DNA from: Mucilaginibacter terrigena
GTDB taxonomy: Bacteria; Bacteroidota; Bacteroidia; Sphingobacteriales; Sphingobacteriaceae
Length of the DNA: 64,000 nt
Direction: 5' to 3'
Assembly: GCF_004168255.1 (NCBI RefSeq)
Contig: NZ_SEWG01000010.1
Location: 1 to 64,000 of the forward strand
The notes under the pieces were generated by a model. It did no database searches. It saw only the letters and a program-made list of their open reading frames with translations, and was not told where the DNA came from. Below are positions 17,139 through 25,500 of the stretch, piece after piece (position 1 is the stretch's first letter; each line of letters begins with the position of its first letter). The position numbers and the translations under genes are program-made.

Positions 17139-17259
17139 TGTTTCCTATAAATCTAATTCAGCCTCACCCCAAACCCCTCTCCGGGAGAGAGGGGCTTTAA
17201 AAAGTCTCCCCTGCCGGGGGAGATTAGTGGGGGCCCGTTGTTTCCTATAAATCTAATTC
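17139..17259. repeat. inserted palindromic repeat with a 21-bp target duplication
   Basis: The same 21 bases (beginning TGTTTCCTATAAATCTAATT) stand at 17139-17159 and at 17239-17259, exactly 100 bp apart. Between them is a 79-bp GC-rich element (17160-17238) made of two hairpins: one around CCCCTCTCCGGGAGAGAGGGG and one around CTCCCCTGCCGGGGGAG. The right copy holds the last codons and stop of the sigma-54 activator, and the left copy keeps the leader just before lptE. Removing the element and one copy would join the two genes with the lptE ATG 8 nt after the activator stop. The arrangement is what a transposition-type insertion with target duplication would leave. Confidence 0.9.
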
Positions 17260-18489
17260 TTTTATTTTACGATATAAAGTTCTTTCTGATATACCCAGTT
17301 CGTTAGCCGCCAGCTTACGTTTGCCTTTATGCTTTTTTAGCGCCTTGCGTATCAGGTCCGATTCTTTTTCTACCAGCGATAACGATTCCTCAACTTCTTC
17401 CGCCTCCTGCGTTATGTTGTAGTCGGTATTGTTATTGCCGGCGTTATTGTTAACGGGCTGTTGCAGGGTAAATTGTGCTTCGTGGTTATTGGCAGGTAAT
17501 TCAATATCGCGGTACAGCTGCGTTATAGCCTGCGAGTTGTTCTGGAAATTTGTGCTAACACCCCCATGCTCGATAATTTCGGCAACCAGTTTCTTAAGTT
17601 CCACCATATCGCGTTTCATATCAAACAGCACTTTGTACAGGATATCCCTTTCAGAAAAATCATCTTTTGGCTGCTTATCCAAACGCATGGGCAGGTTGCT
17701 GCGGCTGGCTTCGTGCGGTATGTAGGTTAATAAGGTTGGCGCGGTTATCACCCGGTCGCGCTCTAAAACGGCTAATTGCTCGGCCATGTTCTTTAGCTGG
17801 CGTACGTTGCCCGGCCACGAGTAATTGATCAATACCTGTTGCGCCTCGTCATCAAGCTGTATGGGCGGGGTGCGATATTTATCGGTAAAATCTGATGTGA
17901 ATTTACGGAACAGCAGAAAAATATCTTCCTTCCTGTCGCGAAGGGGCGGTATGCGCAGGGGCACGGTATTTAAGCGGTAGTAAAGGTCTTCCCTAAACTT
18001 ACCTGCCTTTACGGCATCGTAAACATCAACATTGGTTGCGGCGATAACACGCACGTTGGTCTTTTCTACTTTTGACGACCCCACCCTGATGTACTGACCC
18101 GATTCTAAAACACGAAGTAAACGCGCCTGGGTGCCCAAAGGCATCTCAGCGATCTCATCTAAAAATATAGTGCCGCCGTTAACGGTTTCAAAGTAACCTT
18201 TACGTTCGCCAACAGCACCGGTATAAGCGCCCTTTTCGTGCCCGAATAGTTCCGAATCAATGGTACCCTCGGGAATGGCTCCGCAGTTAACCGCTATGAA
18301 CGGCCCATGCTTGCGCGGGCTCATCTGGTGGATGATGTGCGAAAAAACCTCCTTGCCGCTCCCGCTCTCGCCGGTAATTAATACCGAGATATCAGTAGGT
18401 GCAACCTGGTTTGCAATATTTATTGCCCGGTTCAACAACGGCGAATTGCCGATAATGCCAAAGCGTTGTTTGATGTCTTGAATATCCAT
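17245..18489 (-). CDS. sigma-54-dependent transcriptional activator (AAA+ and Fis-type HTH, no receiver)
   Basis: A 414-residue enhancer-binding protein that activates RNA polymerase with sigma-54 (RpoN). The AAA+ domain starts at once: Walker A GESGSGKE (40-47), the sigma-contacting GAYTGA loop (87-92, a common form of GAFTGA) and Walker B FLDE (109-112). A linker of about 120 residues follows (305-375), then a Fis-type helix-turn-helix (about 383-414, A-A-N-E-L-G-I-S-E-R-T-L-Y-R-K). There is no N-terminal receiver or PAS domain, so control must come from a partner or expression level. It heads the run with lptE, the TPR-like gene and secG. Its last codons lie in the duplicated block of the repeat insertion. 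Confidence 0.94.
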   Translation of the reverse strand: MDIQDIKQRFGIIGNSPLLNRAINIANQVAPTDISVLITGESGSGKEVFSHIIHQMSPRKHGPFIAVNCGAIPEGTIDSELFGHEKGAYTGAVGERKGYFETVNGGTIFLDEIAEMPLGTQARLLRVLESGQYIRVGSSKVEKTNVRVIAATNVDVYDAVKAGKFREDLYYRLNTVPLRIPPLRDRKEDIFLLFRKFTSDFTDKYRTPPIQLDDEAQQVLINYSWPGNVRQLKNMAEQLAVLERDRVITAPTLLTYIPHEASRSNLPMRLDKQPKDDFSERDILYKVLFDMKRDMVELKKLVAEIIEHGGVSTNFQNNSQAITQLYRDIELPANNHEAQFTLQQPVNNNAGNNNTDYNITQEAEEVEESLSLVEKESDLIRKALKKHKGKRKLAANELGISERTLYRKIKELDL

Positions 18490-18500
18490 ATTTAAAAAGA

Positions 18501-18935
18501 GTCAAGATGTTAGAGTCAAGAATCAAGAAATCGCTTCGGTTTTTAAAACGTATTCTCTAAAAGAGAATATCATTCTTTGAACCCCGGATAAAAGCTCCAG
18601 GCAGTTTCTTAATTTTTCTTCGGACCCATAATTTCTTCGCTCACATATCAATAATTGTGTTTCGAGTTCAAAAGATGAAGATATCGATATAGATAAGAAT
18701 TCCGCAAAGTGCTTATTGGTGTTTTTTCCTGAACCTTCTGCGATGTTTGAAGGGACAGAGCAAGAGCACCTATTAATTTGATCTATAAGATTGTATCTTT
18801 CATAACTTGGTAATTCTTTGCAAAAATCAAAAGTCATGTCTGTTAAATCCATTGCTTTCTGCCATACTTTTAAACTCTTAAGGTTATGTCTCATGCAATT
18901 TCCCTGTCTTGGCTCTTGATTCTTGTTTCTTGATT
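18501..18935. mobile_element. candidate mobile unit: IVP-type gene framed by inverted repeats
   Basis: The four-helix bundle gene is bordered by inverted copies of the words TCAAGAATCAAGAAA (left, about 18501-18530) and TTCTTGATTCTTG in several spellings (right, about 18906-18935). The right repeat abuts the miaB stop codon, and the left one overlaps the end of the small gene and approaches the activator start. The conserved miaB-activator neighbourhood appears interrupted by this unit. No transposase is present; mobility is inference. Confidence 0.5.
18523..18894 (-). CDS. four-helix bundle protein, 23S rRNA intervening-sequence (IVP/S23) family
   Basis: A 123-residue protein with the features of the IVP family (TIGR02436-like): N-terminal L-K-V-W-Q-K-A-M-D-L, then Y-N-L-I-D-Q-I-N-R-C-S-C-S-V-P-S-N-I-A-E-G-S-G, and amphipathic helices through the C-terminus. 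In Leptospira and other bacteria related genes lie in 23S rRNA intervening sequences; in Bacteroidota they are scattered over the chromosome. The family is related in fold to Avd of diversity-generating retroelements, but no reverse transcriptase is nearby. The gene is AT-richer than its neighbours and framed by inverted repeats. Function unknown. Confidence 0.9.
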   Translation of the reverse strand: MRHNLKSLKVWQKAMDLTDMTFDFCKELPSYERYNLIDQINRCSCSVPSNIAEGSGKNTNKHFAEFLSISISSSFELETQLLICERRNYGSEEKLRNCLELLSGVQRMIFSFREYVLKTEAIS

Positions 18936-20435
18936 CTATCCTACAATTTTCCCAATCAACGTAGCCGATGTAGTTCTTTCCACCAATACATTTACATATT
19001 GGCCTGGTTTGTAATTTTCGCTTACCGGGAATATCACCATGGCATTCTGGTCGCTGCGGCCGCAGTAGTCTTTGTCAGATTTTTTGGAGTAACCTTCTAT
19101 CAGCACTTTTTCAACCATGCCTATCCGCGCCTGCATCCTGTAGAACGAATACTCCTGCTGCTTGGCTACAATTTGCGCCAGTCGTTTTTGTTTTATTTCC
19201 TCCGGGATATCATCCGCGTAGCGTTTGGCGGCTAACGTGCCGGGCCTTTCGCTGTATTTAAACATGTAGGCAAAATCATACTTCACATAATCCATCATGC
19301 TTACGGTGTCGTTGTGCTCGTCTTCAGTTTCGGTGCAAAAACCTGTAATAACATCTGTTGAAATGGCGCAACCCGGTATTATCCTGCGGATAGCATCAAT
19401 ACGGTTGATGTACCAATCGCGGTCGTAAGTGCGATTCATAATATCCAGTATGCGGCTATTACCGCTTTGTACCGGCAGGTGTATATAGTTACAAATGTTC
19501 TCGTATTTAGCAATGGTATACAAAACCTCGTCGGTAATATCTTTTGGATGCGATGTAGAAAAACGTACGCGTAACTCCGGACTAACCAAAGCCACCATCT
19601 CTAACAGGTTGGCAAAGTTTACCACCCCAGCCCCCTCTAAATCCCCTCCGCTGGTTAGCGGAGAGACTTTTTGATTAGCTTCCTCAGAACCCTCTCCTTC
19701 GGAGAGGGCAGGGAGAGGCTTCGTCCATTTATACGAATCCACATTTTGGCCAAGCAAAGTAACCTCGCGGTAGCCGGCATCAAAAAGAGCCTGGCACTCA
19801 GCAACAACCGAGTATGCATCACGGCTGCGTTCTCGGCCACGGGTAAACGGCACCACGCAAAACGAACACATGTTATCGCAGCCGCGCATTATGGATACAA
19901 AGGCATTAATACCGTTGCTGTTCAACCGCACCGGGCTAATATCCGCGTAAGTTTCTTCGCGGCTAAGCAGTACGTTAACGGCACGCTGCCCACTATCCAC
20001 CTGTTCTATTAAGTTTGGCAGGTCGCGGTAGGCATCGGGGCCAACCACAACATCAACCAGTTTTTCTTCTTCTAAAAATTTGGCTTTTAAACGCTCGGCC
20101 ATGCAGCCCAGTACGCCAACCACCATACCGGGGTTTTTAAACTTTGCCCCGGCAAATTCTTTCAGGCGGTTACGTACGCGCACTTCGGCATTCTCGCGTA
20201 TCGAGCAGGTATTTATAAAAACCACATCGGCATTGTTAAAATCTGCTGTGGTTTCGAAGCCTTTTTCGGCCAGTATCGAAGCTACTATCTCACTATCAGA
20301 GAAGTTCATGGCGCAGCCATAGCTTTCTATATAAAGCTTACGGCCATTGTGTTTACCAACAGGCTCTAATATTAAAGCCTCGCCCTGCCTGCTCTCGTCA
20401 TGCACTTTATCCGGAATAAGCAAATCCATTGTCAT
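18936..20435 (-). CDS. miaB: tRNA-2-methylthio-N6-dimethylallyladenosine synthase MiaB, with an in-frame repeat insertion
   Basis: A radical SAM methylthiotransferase that adds the methylthio group to i6A37 of tRNAs. It has the UPF0004 domain with cluster ligands Cys41, Cys77 and Cys111, the radical SAM CxxxCxxC at 186-193 (C-D-N-M-C-S-F-C), and a C-terminal TRAM domain (about 437-499). At 499 residues it is longer than usual. About residues 238-270, between D-S-Y-K-W and V-V-N-F-A-N-L-L, are low-complexity and encoded by DNA homologous to the repeat at 17160-17238. Catalytic motifs are intact, so the enzyme is probably active. The start MTMDLLIP is preceded by a TAnnTTTG box. Confidence 0.95.
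   Translation of the reverse strand: MTMDLLIPDKVHDESRQGEALILEPVGKHNGRKLYIESYGCAMNFSDSEIVASILAEKGFETTADFNNADVVFINTCSIRENAEVRVRNRLKEFAGAKFKNPGMVVGVLGCMAERLKAKFLEEEKLVDVVVGPDAYRDLPNLIEQVDSGQRAVNVLLSREETYADISPVRLNSNGINAFVSIMRGCDNMCSFCVVPFTRGRERSRDAYSVVAECQALFDAGYREVTLLGQNVDSYKWTKPLPALSEGEGSEEANQKVSPLTSGGDLEGAGVVNFANLLEMVALVSPELRVRFSTSHPKDITDEVLYTIAKYENICNYIHLPVQSGNSRILDIMNRTYDRDWYINRIDAIRRIIPGCAISTDVITGFCTETEDEHNDTVSMMDYVKYDFAYMFKYSERPGTLAAKRYADDIPEEIKQKRLAQIVAKQQEYSFYRMQARIGMVEKVLIEGYSKKSDKDYCGRSDQNAMVIFPVSENYKPGQYVNVLVERTTSATLIGKIVG
19626..19724 (-). repeat. palindromic repeat element inside miaB coding sequence
   Basis: On the coding strand the stretch runs GCCTCTCCCTGCCCTCTCC, a GGAGAGGG return arm, an AAAAAGTCTC word, then GCGGAGGGGATTTAGAGGGG. 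The order and spelling follow the element at 17160-17238 (there GCCTCACCCC, GGGAGAGAGGGG, AAAAAGTCTCCCC, GGGGGAGATTAGTGGGGG), in the opposite window orientation. It stays in frame for 33 codons with no stop and reads K-P-L-P-A-L-S-E-G-E-G-S-E-E and so on. No clear target duplication remains. Confidence 0.85.
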
Positions 20436-20451
20436 CTAAAAAATTGAACCG

Positions 20452-20459
20452 CAAAAATA
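20452..20459 (-). promoter_or_regulatory. -7 box upstream of miaB
   Basis: On the minus strand TATTTTTG matches TAnnTTTG and lies 16 nt before the miaB ATG. A -33 TTG is not evident. Confidence 0.45.
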
Positions 20460-20581
20460 CATAATTTTTATATAATGATGTGACAGTTTGTCAGCGTTTA
20501 ACAATTTCCGTTTTCTGTTGTTGTATCACCTGAAGCCGCCATAGGGGTCGCTGCATTGATAAATATTTAAGCGAACAAAAA

Positions 20582-22390
20582 ATGGCTGTTAAATTTTTAA
20601 AGCACAAGTGGCAAAAAGTACTGCTTATAGTAGTTGGGGTATTGGTAATACTGGTACTTATACCGGTGCTGTTCCTTAACAGCTTCCTGGCGCCCAAATT
20701 ATCCGGCAAATTAAAAGAAGCGGTATTAAAAGGCACCGATAGCCTTTATACTATTGATTACACCGACCTTGACCTGAATATTTTGCAGGGCAAAGCAGTG
20801 TTATATGGCATTACCTTTAAGCCCGATACCGCCGTTTACAACCGCATGGAAAAAAGCGGCACCGCCCCCGGTAGCTTGTACGAGCTGCATGTAAACCGGC
20901 TTATTATTTCCAACGCGCACCCATTTGAGCTTTACTTTAAAAAGAAGCTTAATATTGGCCGAATTGCGCTGAACGAACCCGAGATACGAATAAATAAGTA
21001 TGCAGAGAAGAAAGCAGATACCGCTAAAAAGGACGACAGAACCCTTTATCAAAAGATCTCGAAAAGCCTTAAATTAATACACGTTGGCGAAATACTTTTT
21101 ACCAATATCAATTACAAGCAATTTAATTACACCGGGCCCAAAGTAGCCAAATCCGAATTAAAAGAAATGGATGTAAAGGTGACTGACCTGCTGATAGATT
21201 CGGCCACCCAAACAGATACTTCGCGCTTTTTATATTCAAGGGATATTACTACAGAGCTGAAAAATTATAATAGCAAATCAGCCGATGGCTTATATAATTT
21301 CAAGGTTAAATCGGTAAAGTTATCAACCCAAACAAAAAAATTAACCATAGCCGGGTTAGATCTTAAACCTATTGATCATACCCTGTTTTTTCAAAAAAGT
21401 AAAAAGGACCGTTTCACCCTCCGCATGCAGGATATTACGCTTTATAACTTTGATTACATCACTTATCAAAAATCGCAAACTATTGATGTTAAAAAGATGG
21501 TGATAAATAAAGGGAAATTTGAAGTGTTTAGCAATTATAACGGCCCGCTGCAAACTACCGACAGGCTGGTTACTTTCCCGCATTGGGCCATCCGCCACGC
21601 TATTAAAGCTACGCTGAATATCGACACGCTTGATTTGAAACACATGAGCGTAATGTACTCGCAGCTTAACAAAGCGTCTAAAAAATTTGGGCATTTAAAG
21701 TTTGACAACATCAACGGCCGGTTTCTTAACCTCACCAACCGTAAGGAAGATCTTGCAAAGAACAACATTACCACGGCTAACCTTACCAGCTATTTTATGG
21801 GCAAGGCAAAGCTTGATCTGCATTTTGTTTTTAACCTGAACGATGCCACTTACAATTACGCTTACAAAGGCCACCTGGCACCGATGAACATGGCCGATGT
21901 TAACCCGGTTTTAATGCCGCTATCGATGGTTAAAATAACATCGGGCAGGGTAACAAGCTTTGATTTTAATGTGCATAGCACACAAAAGGTATCAAAAGGT
22001 ACAGTATCGTTTTTATACCACGACCTTAAAGTTGATGTACTACGGCCTGATTATACCAAAAAGACCCTGATAAGCGCACTGGCCAATGCCGTGATCATTA
22101 AACACGACAACCCCGATGATGGCGACAAAACACCTCGGCTGGCAAATGTAGTTTATATCCGCCCGGCTAATTTCCCGTTCTTTAAAACGGTGTGGCATGT
22201 GCTGCTCAACGGCATAAAAAACTGCGCCGGCGTTGGCCCGGCACAGGAGAAAAAACTTAACGGGCAAGCCGATACCGGGGATAAAAAAGAACAGGAAAAG
22301 ATCATCAAAAAAGCTGTTAAAGAAAAGGAAAAAGAGGATAAGAAGTTTAAGGAAGCGGTGGAGGATAAAAAGAAGGGGAAGAAGGATTAA
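20582..22390 (+). CDS. AsmA-like membrane-anchored periplasmic protein
   Basis: A 602-residue protein with one N-terminal transmembrane helix (about 12-33), followed by L-A-P-K-L-S-G-K-L-K-E-A-V and Y-T-D-L-D-L-N-I-L-Q-G, a layout typical of AsmA/DUF748-type proteins. The rest is predicted beta-rich and repetitive. The C-terminus is a Lys/Glu tail (about 565-602). AsmA-like proteins form lipid-conducting bridges or affect outer-membrane assembly; a role in lipid transport here is inference from architecture. It is transcribed alone, divergent from miaB and convergent with sprA. Confidence 0.75.
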   Translation: MAVKFLKHKWQKVLLIVVGVLVILVLIPVLFLNSFLAPKLSGKLKEAVLKGTDSLYTIDYTDLDLNILQGKAVLYGITFKPDTAVYNRMEKSGTAPGSLYELHVNRLIISNAHPFELYFKKKLNIGRIALNEPEIRINKYAEKKADTAKKDDRTLYQKISKSLKLIHVGEILFTNINYKQFNYTGPKVAKSELKEMDVKVTDLLIDSATQTDTSRFLYSRDITTELKNYNSKSADGLYNFKVKSVKLSTQTKKLTIAGLDLKPIDHTLFFQKSKKDRFTLRMQDITLYNFDYITYQKSQTIDVKKMVINKGKFEVFSNYNGPLQTTDRLVTFPHWAIRHAIKATLNIDTLDLKHMSVMYSQLNKASKKFGHLKFDNINGRFLNLTNRKEDLAKNNITTANLTSYFMGKAKLDLHFVFNLNDATYNYAYKGHLAPMNMADVNPVLMPLSMVKITSGRVTSFDFNVHSTQKVSKGTVSFLYHDLKVDVLRPDYTKKTLISALANAVIIKHDNPDDGDKTPRLANVVYIRPANFPFFKTVWHVLLNGIKNCAGVGPAQEKKLNGQADTGDKKEQEKIIKKAVKEKEKEDKKFKEAVEDKKKGKKD

Positions 22391-22400
22391 TTAAATTTCC

Positions 22401-22500
22401 TTGTCATTCTGAGCGAGAGCGAAGAATCCATTCACGAACTGTGCAATCGCCTACATCCATGGCGGCGAATAGATGCTTCACTATGTTCAGCATGACAATT
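22401..22500. repeat. interspersed repeat with TTGTCATTCTGAGCG / TCAGCATGACAA ends
   Basis: The ends TTGTCATTCTGA (22401-22412) and TCAGCATGACAA (near 22488-22499) are inverted copies with one mismatch, around GCGAAGAATCC and AGATGCTTC. It lies between the convergent AsmA-like and sprA genes and has a related, partly decayed copy at 45.96-46.05 kb. I recognise this as a type of intergenic repeat common in Bacteroidota genomes; it may also serve as a terminator. Confidence 0.8.
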
Positions 22501-22507
22501 ACTTTCC

Positions 22508-25500
22508 CTATTGTAAAAGCAACTTCAAATTAATACCAAAGTTGGTGAAAGAAGTATTAAACGCCTGCGAGGTGTAAGGCTTGGTGATGTTACTATCGTA
22601 AAACAAATTGAGGTTAAAGCGCTGATTGATCACATAATCGATAGAAGGCCGCAGGGTTATGTTTTGCGCGCCAGATGATACCTCGGCAGCGGGCACATCG
22701 GCACGGTAAATAAGCGTTTTATTATCCCGCACCGCTACATCAAGCTTAAAATTGATATCATTATTGGTACGATTGCCGGTGCCGAACAATCCCCATGGCA
22801 TCCTGAAGTTTTTTGGGCGATAGCCAAAGCCGAATACCAATATGTTTTCTTCCTGCTGCGCCAGCTGGCTATTCAGCAGGCTTAGGTTTAACGATCGCGT
22901 TTTACGGTACTCAAAATTAGCGGTCATGCTGTTTTTAAAACGGACGTCGGCACCAAGCAACGGTACAAACTGCTCAAATATGGCCACTTGCGAAAACTGG
23001 TAAAAAGGCAGGAAATCGTTATTAAAATCCCTTGAACTTGCAGCCCCGTTTGCTTCCTGGTATTGCAGCAGCGTGGTGTAGCTGCTTACGTTATACGATG
23101 ACCGGTACCCATGCTTCAGGTCGAACGACTCGAACAGGTCGGCGAAAAATGGCAGCCTGCCCAGGCCGCTGTATGATATTTGCCAGTTAGGAATAGGGAT
23201 GCCCGGGAACTGGCTGGTGCTTGATGAACCTGCATCCTTACCTGAATATGCCGCCAAAAATGCAGGCACCAAAACGTTTTGCGCATTAGGCCCGTAACCA
23301 TCGGCAAACCCACCCCCAGCACCGGCCGAATTTGGATTGGTGCGGCCCAGCCTTTGCGAAATTACGGTACGGTTCTCTAAAAACTTCTGGTACGTTGCCG
23401 ATGTATTATTGATACCACTTGATTTGGTAAAGGCCGTAGCCAGCGACATGAACGAGATGCTATATGTACCCGATGTTACCGGGCTAAGGTTTTGTATACT
23501 GTTGGTTGATGCCAGGTATTTAAAGTTGGTTTGATAGTTGCGGTCCTGCGTTTTAAAGGCGATAAGCTCGATCCGAAGATCAGATATAGGCTCGATGATA
23601 CTGCGCAGGTGTATATCCTCGTTAAACGATTTAATATACAGTTGGTTCTGCAGGGTATCTTTAGTTATCCATCCGTTGGCTACCGCTTTATCACGCAAAT
23701 CGGCCTGGCTGCCCAGCAGGAAGCCAATGCCCGGCGCATCGTAGGTCAGGTCCTGCCCAAAAAGGTTTGATTGCGGCAAATATCCCGGCAGGAATGTACC
23801 CTCGGTACGGGTGTAGGTACCGCTGATGTTTTTGATCCCTGTTAAAATGCCGAGGAAGAATTTGGCGGCGCCCGTTTTCTCGTTCTTACCCTTACGCAGC
23901 GCGCTAAACTTGTTGTAAAAGTTAGCGAAATTAAGGTTCGGGTTCAACTGTATGGTGCGCGCGTTCTGGATGCTGTTACCTACATCATAACTTGGGTTGT
24001 TTATAGCAAACTCGGGCTGGCTTTGCCAGTTAAAGTTTGTACTGTAACGTACGGTTAAAGCGGTCCAGTCAAGGCCGGGTAATTTATTTACCGGCGCGGT
24101 CCAATTTAAATTAATGGTATGGTTATAGTTAGTGGTACGGCCCAGTTTCCAAAGGTTTTCCCAGAGCGTATCGCGTTTTAAACCGTTCAAACGGCCTGCC
24201 GGTTCATCCACTACCGATAGGTTTGTGGCATCTATATCCAGTGTTAACGATTTTGATAAATTCCAGCCTATACCATAAACACGGGTAATGTTAAAGCTTT
24301 TGTTGAACGATGTTGGGATAGGAATAAAGTTATTAGGGTCGTTATTACGCAGGGTGTTCTCCGAATAAAAACGATCGAAATTGATACTGAAGTTTAACCT
24401 TGATGGCAATATGCTGAAGTTAAAATCGCGTGCGAGCGCAAGCAGGTTACTCTTGATGATCTTGGCAAACGGCGCGTAATATTTTGGCTCCTTGTTATAA
24501 TTATAGTTAAGCGCTACCCGGTAGGTTTTGGCAAAATCATTTTCTACAATAAAATCGTGGTGCTGATATTCGGTGTAGGCGTAAGTTGCCGCAAAGTTCT
24601 CGATATCCCATAAATGCACCGGCGCGGTGGTATTGGTACGCTCTTTATGCACATTGGTAAAGTTGATGCTTTTGCGCATGGTGTAATCGGTAGTGACATT
24701 CTTTATAGAATCGCGCGCCTGGCTGGTTGGCGCCGCTGCCAGCGATTTTTTCAGTTCCACATCGGGCGACCCGGGATCGTACTGCGGGGTGCTTACCTGG
24801 GTTGATATATTTACGTAAGCCGGAATACGGATGCCGCTTTTCTCTGGGAAGAATTTGCCCAGCTCGATACTTGCCGATGCATCTATAGCCTGGTTATCGC
24901 TGCGGTTACGGTCGCTCACCCTCGAATCCAGCGTACCAAAACCAATTGTACTTTTACTGCCCGATACAGTGATGTTAGCAAAATCGGCCAGCGCGGCATC
25001 AACCCTTGCAGTGGCCGCCCAGCCGCCACGCTGGTCAAAATCGGTTAAACGCAATTCATCAAACCAAACTGTTCCGGTTTTATTCAACCCGTCATCGCCG
25101 GGCAGGCCGCCGGGTTTATACGGGTTACGCACACCCAGCATTATGGTACGCAGCCTGCTCAGGTCGGGCTGGCCTTTAATGGTTACCTTGTTACGGCCAT
25201 CGGTATAAACAAACGGCACGGTAAATGGCCACGGCTGACCGTTTAGTTTGGCATTGTTACGTGCCAGTTTGGCGTCAACCAATATGGATAGTTGCAGATC
25301 CAGTTCGTTACTTTCCGGCCATATTGCGCCGGGGTCGCGTGTGCCGGGTTGTGTAATGGCCAAAGGCACTTCGTATTCGTAATAGTTGTCCTGGTAATCT
25401 ACACCCAGGCGTACAAAACCGTTCAGGTCGTTATCCTTCAGCTGGTCGCCTTCGGCGTGGATAAACATCTGGATACGTTTGTACGAGCGCAGGTCATTAA

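Noticed and set aside
18523..18894. Diversity-generating retroelement (Avd-like gene)
   Set aside because: The IVP-family fold is related to Avd, but there is no reverse transcriptase, template repeat or variable repeat nearby.
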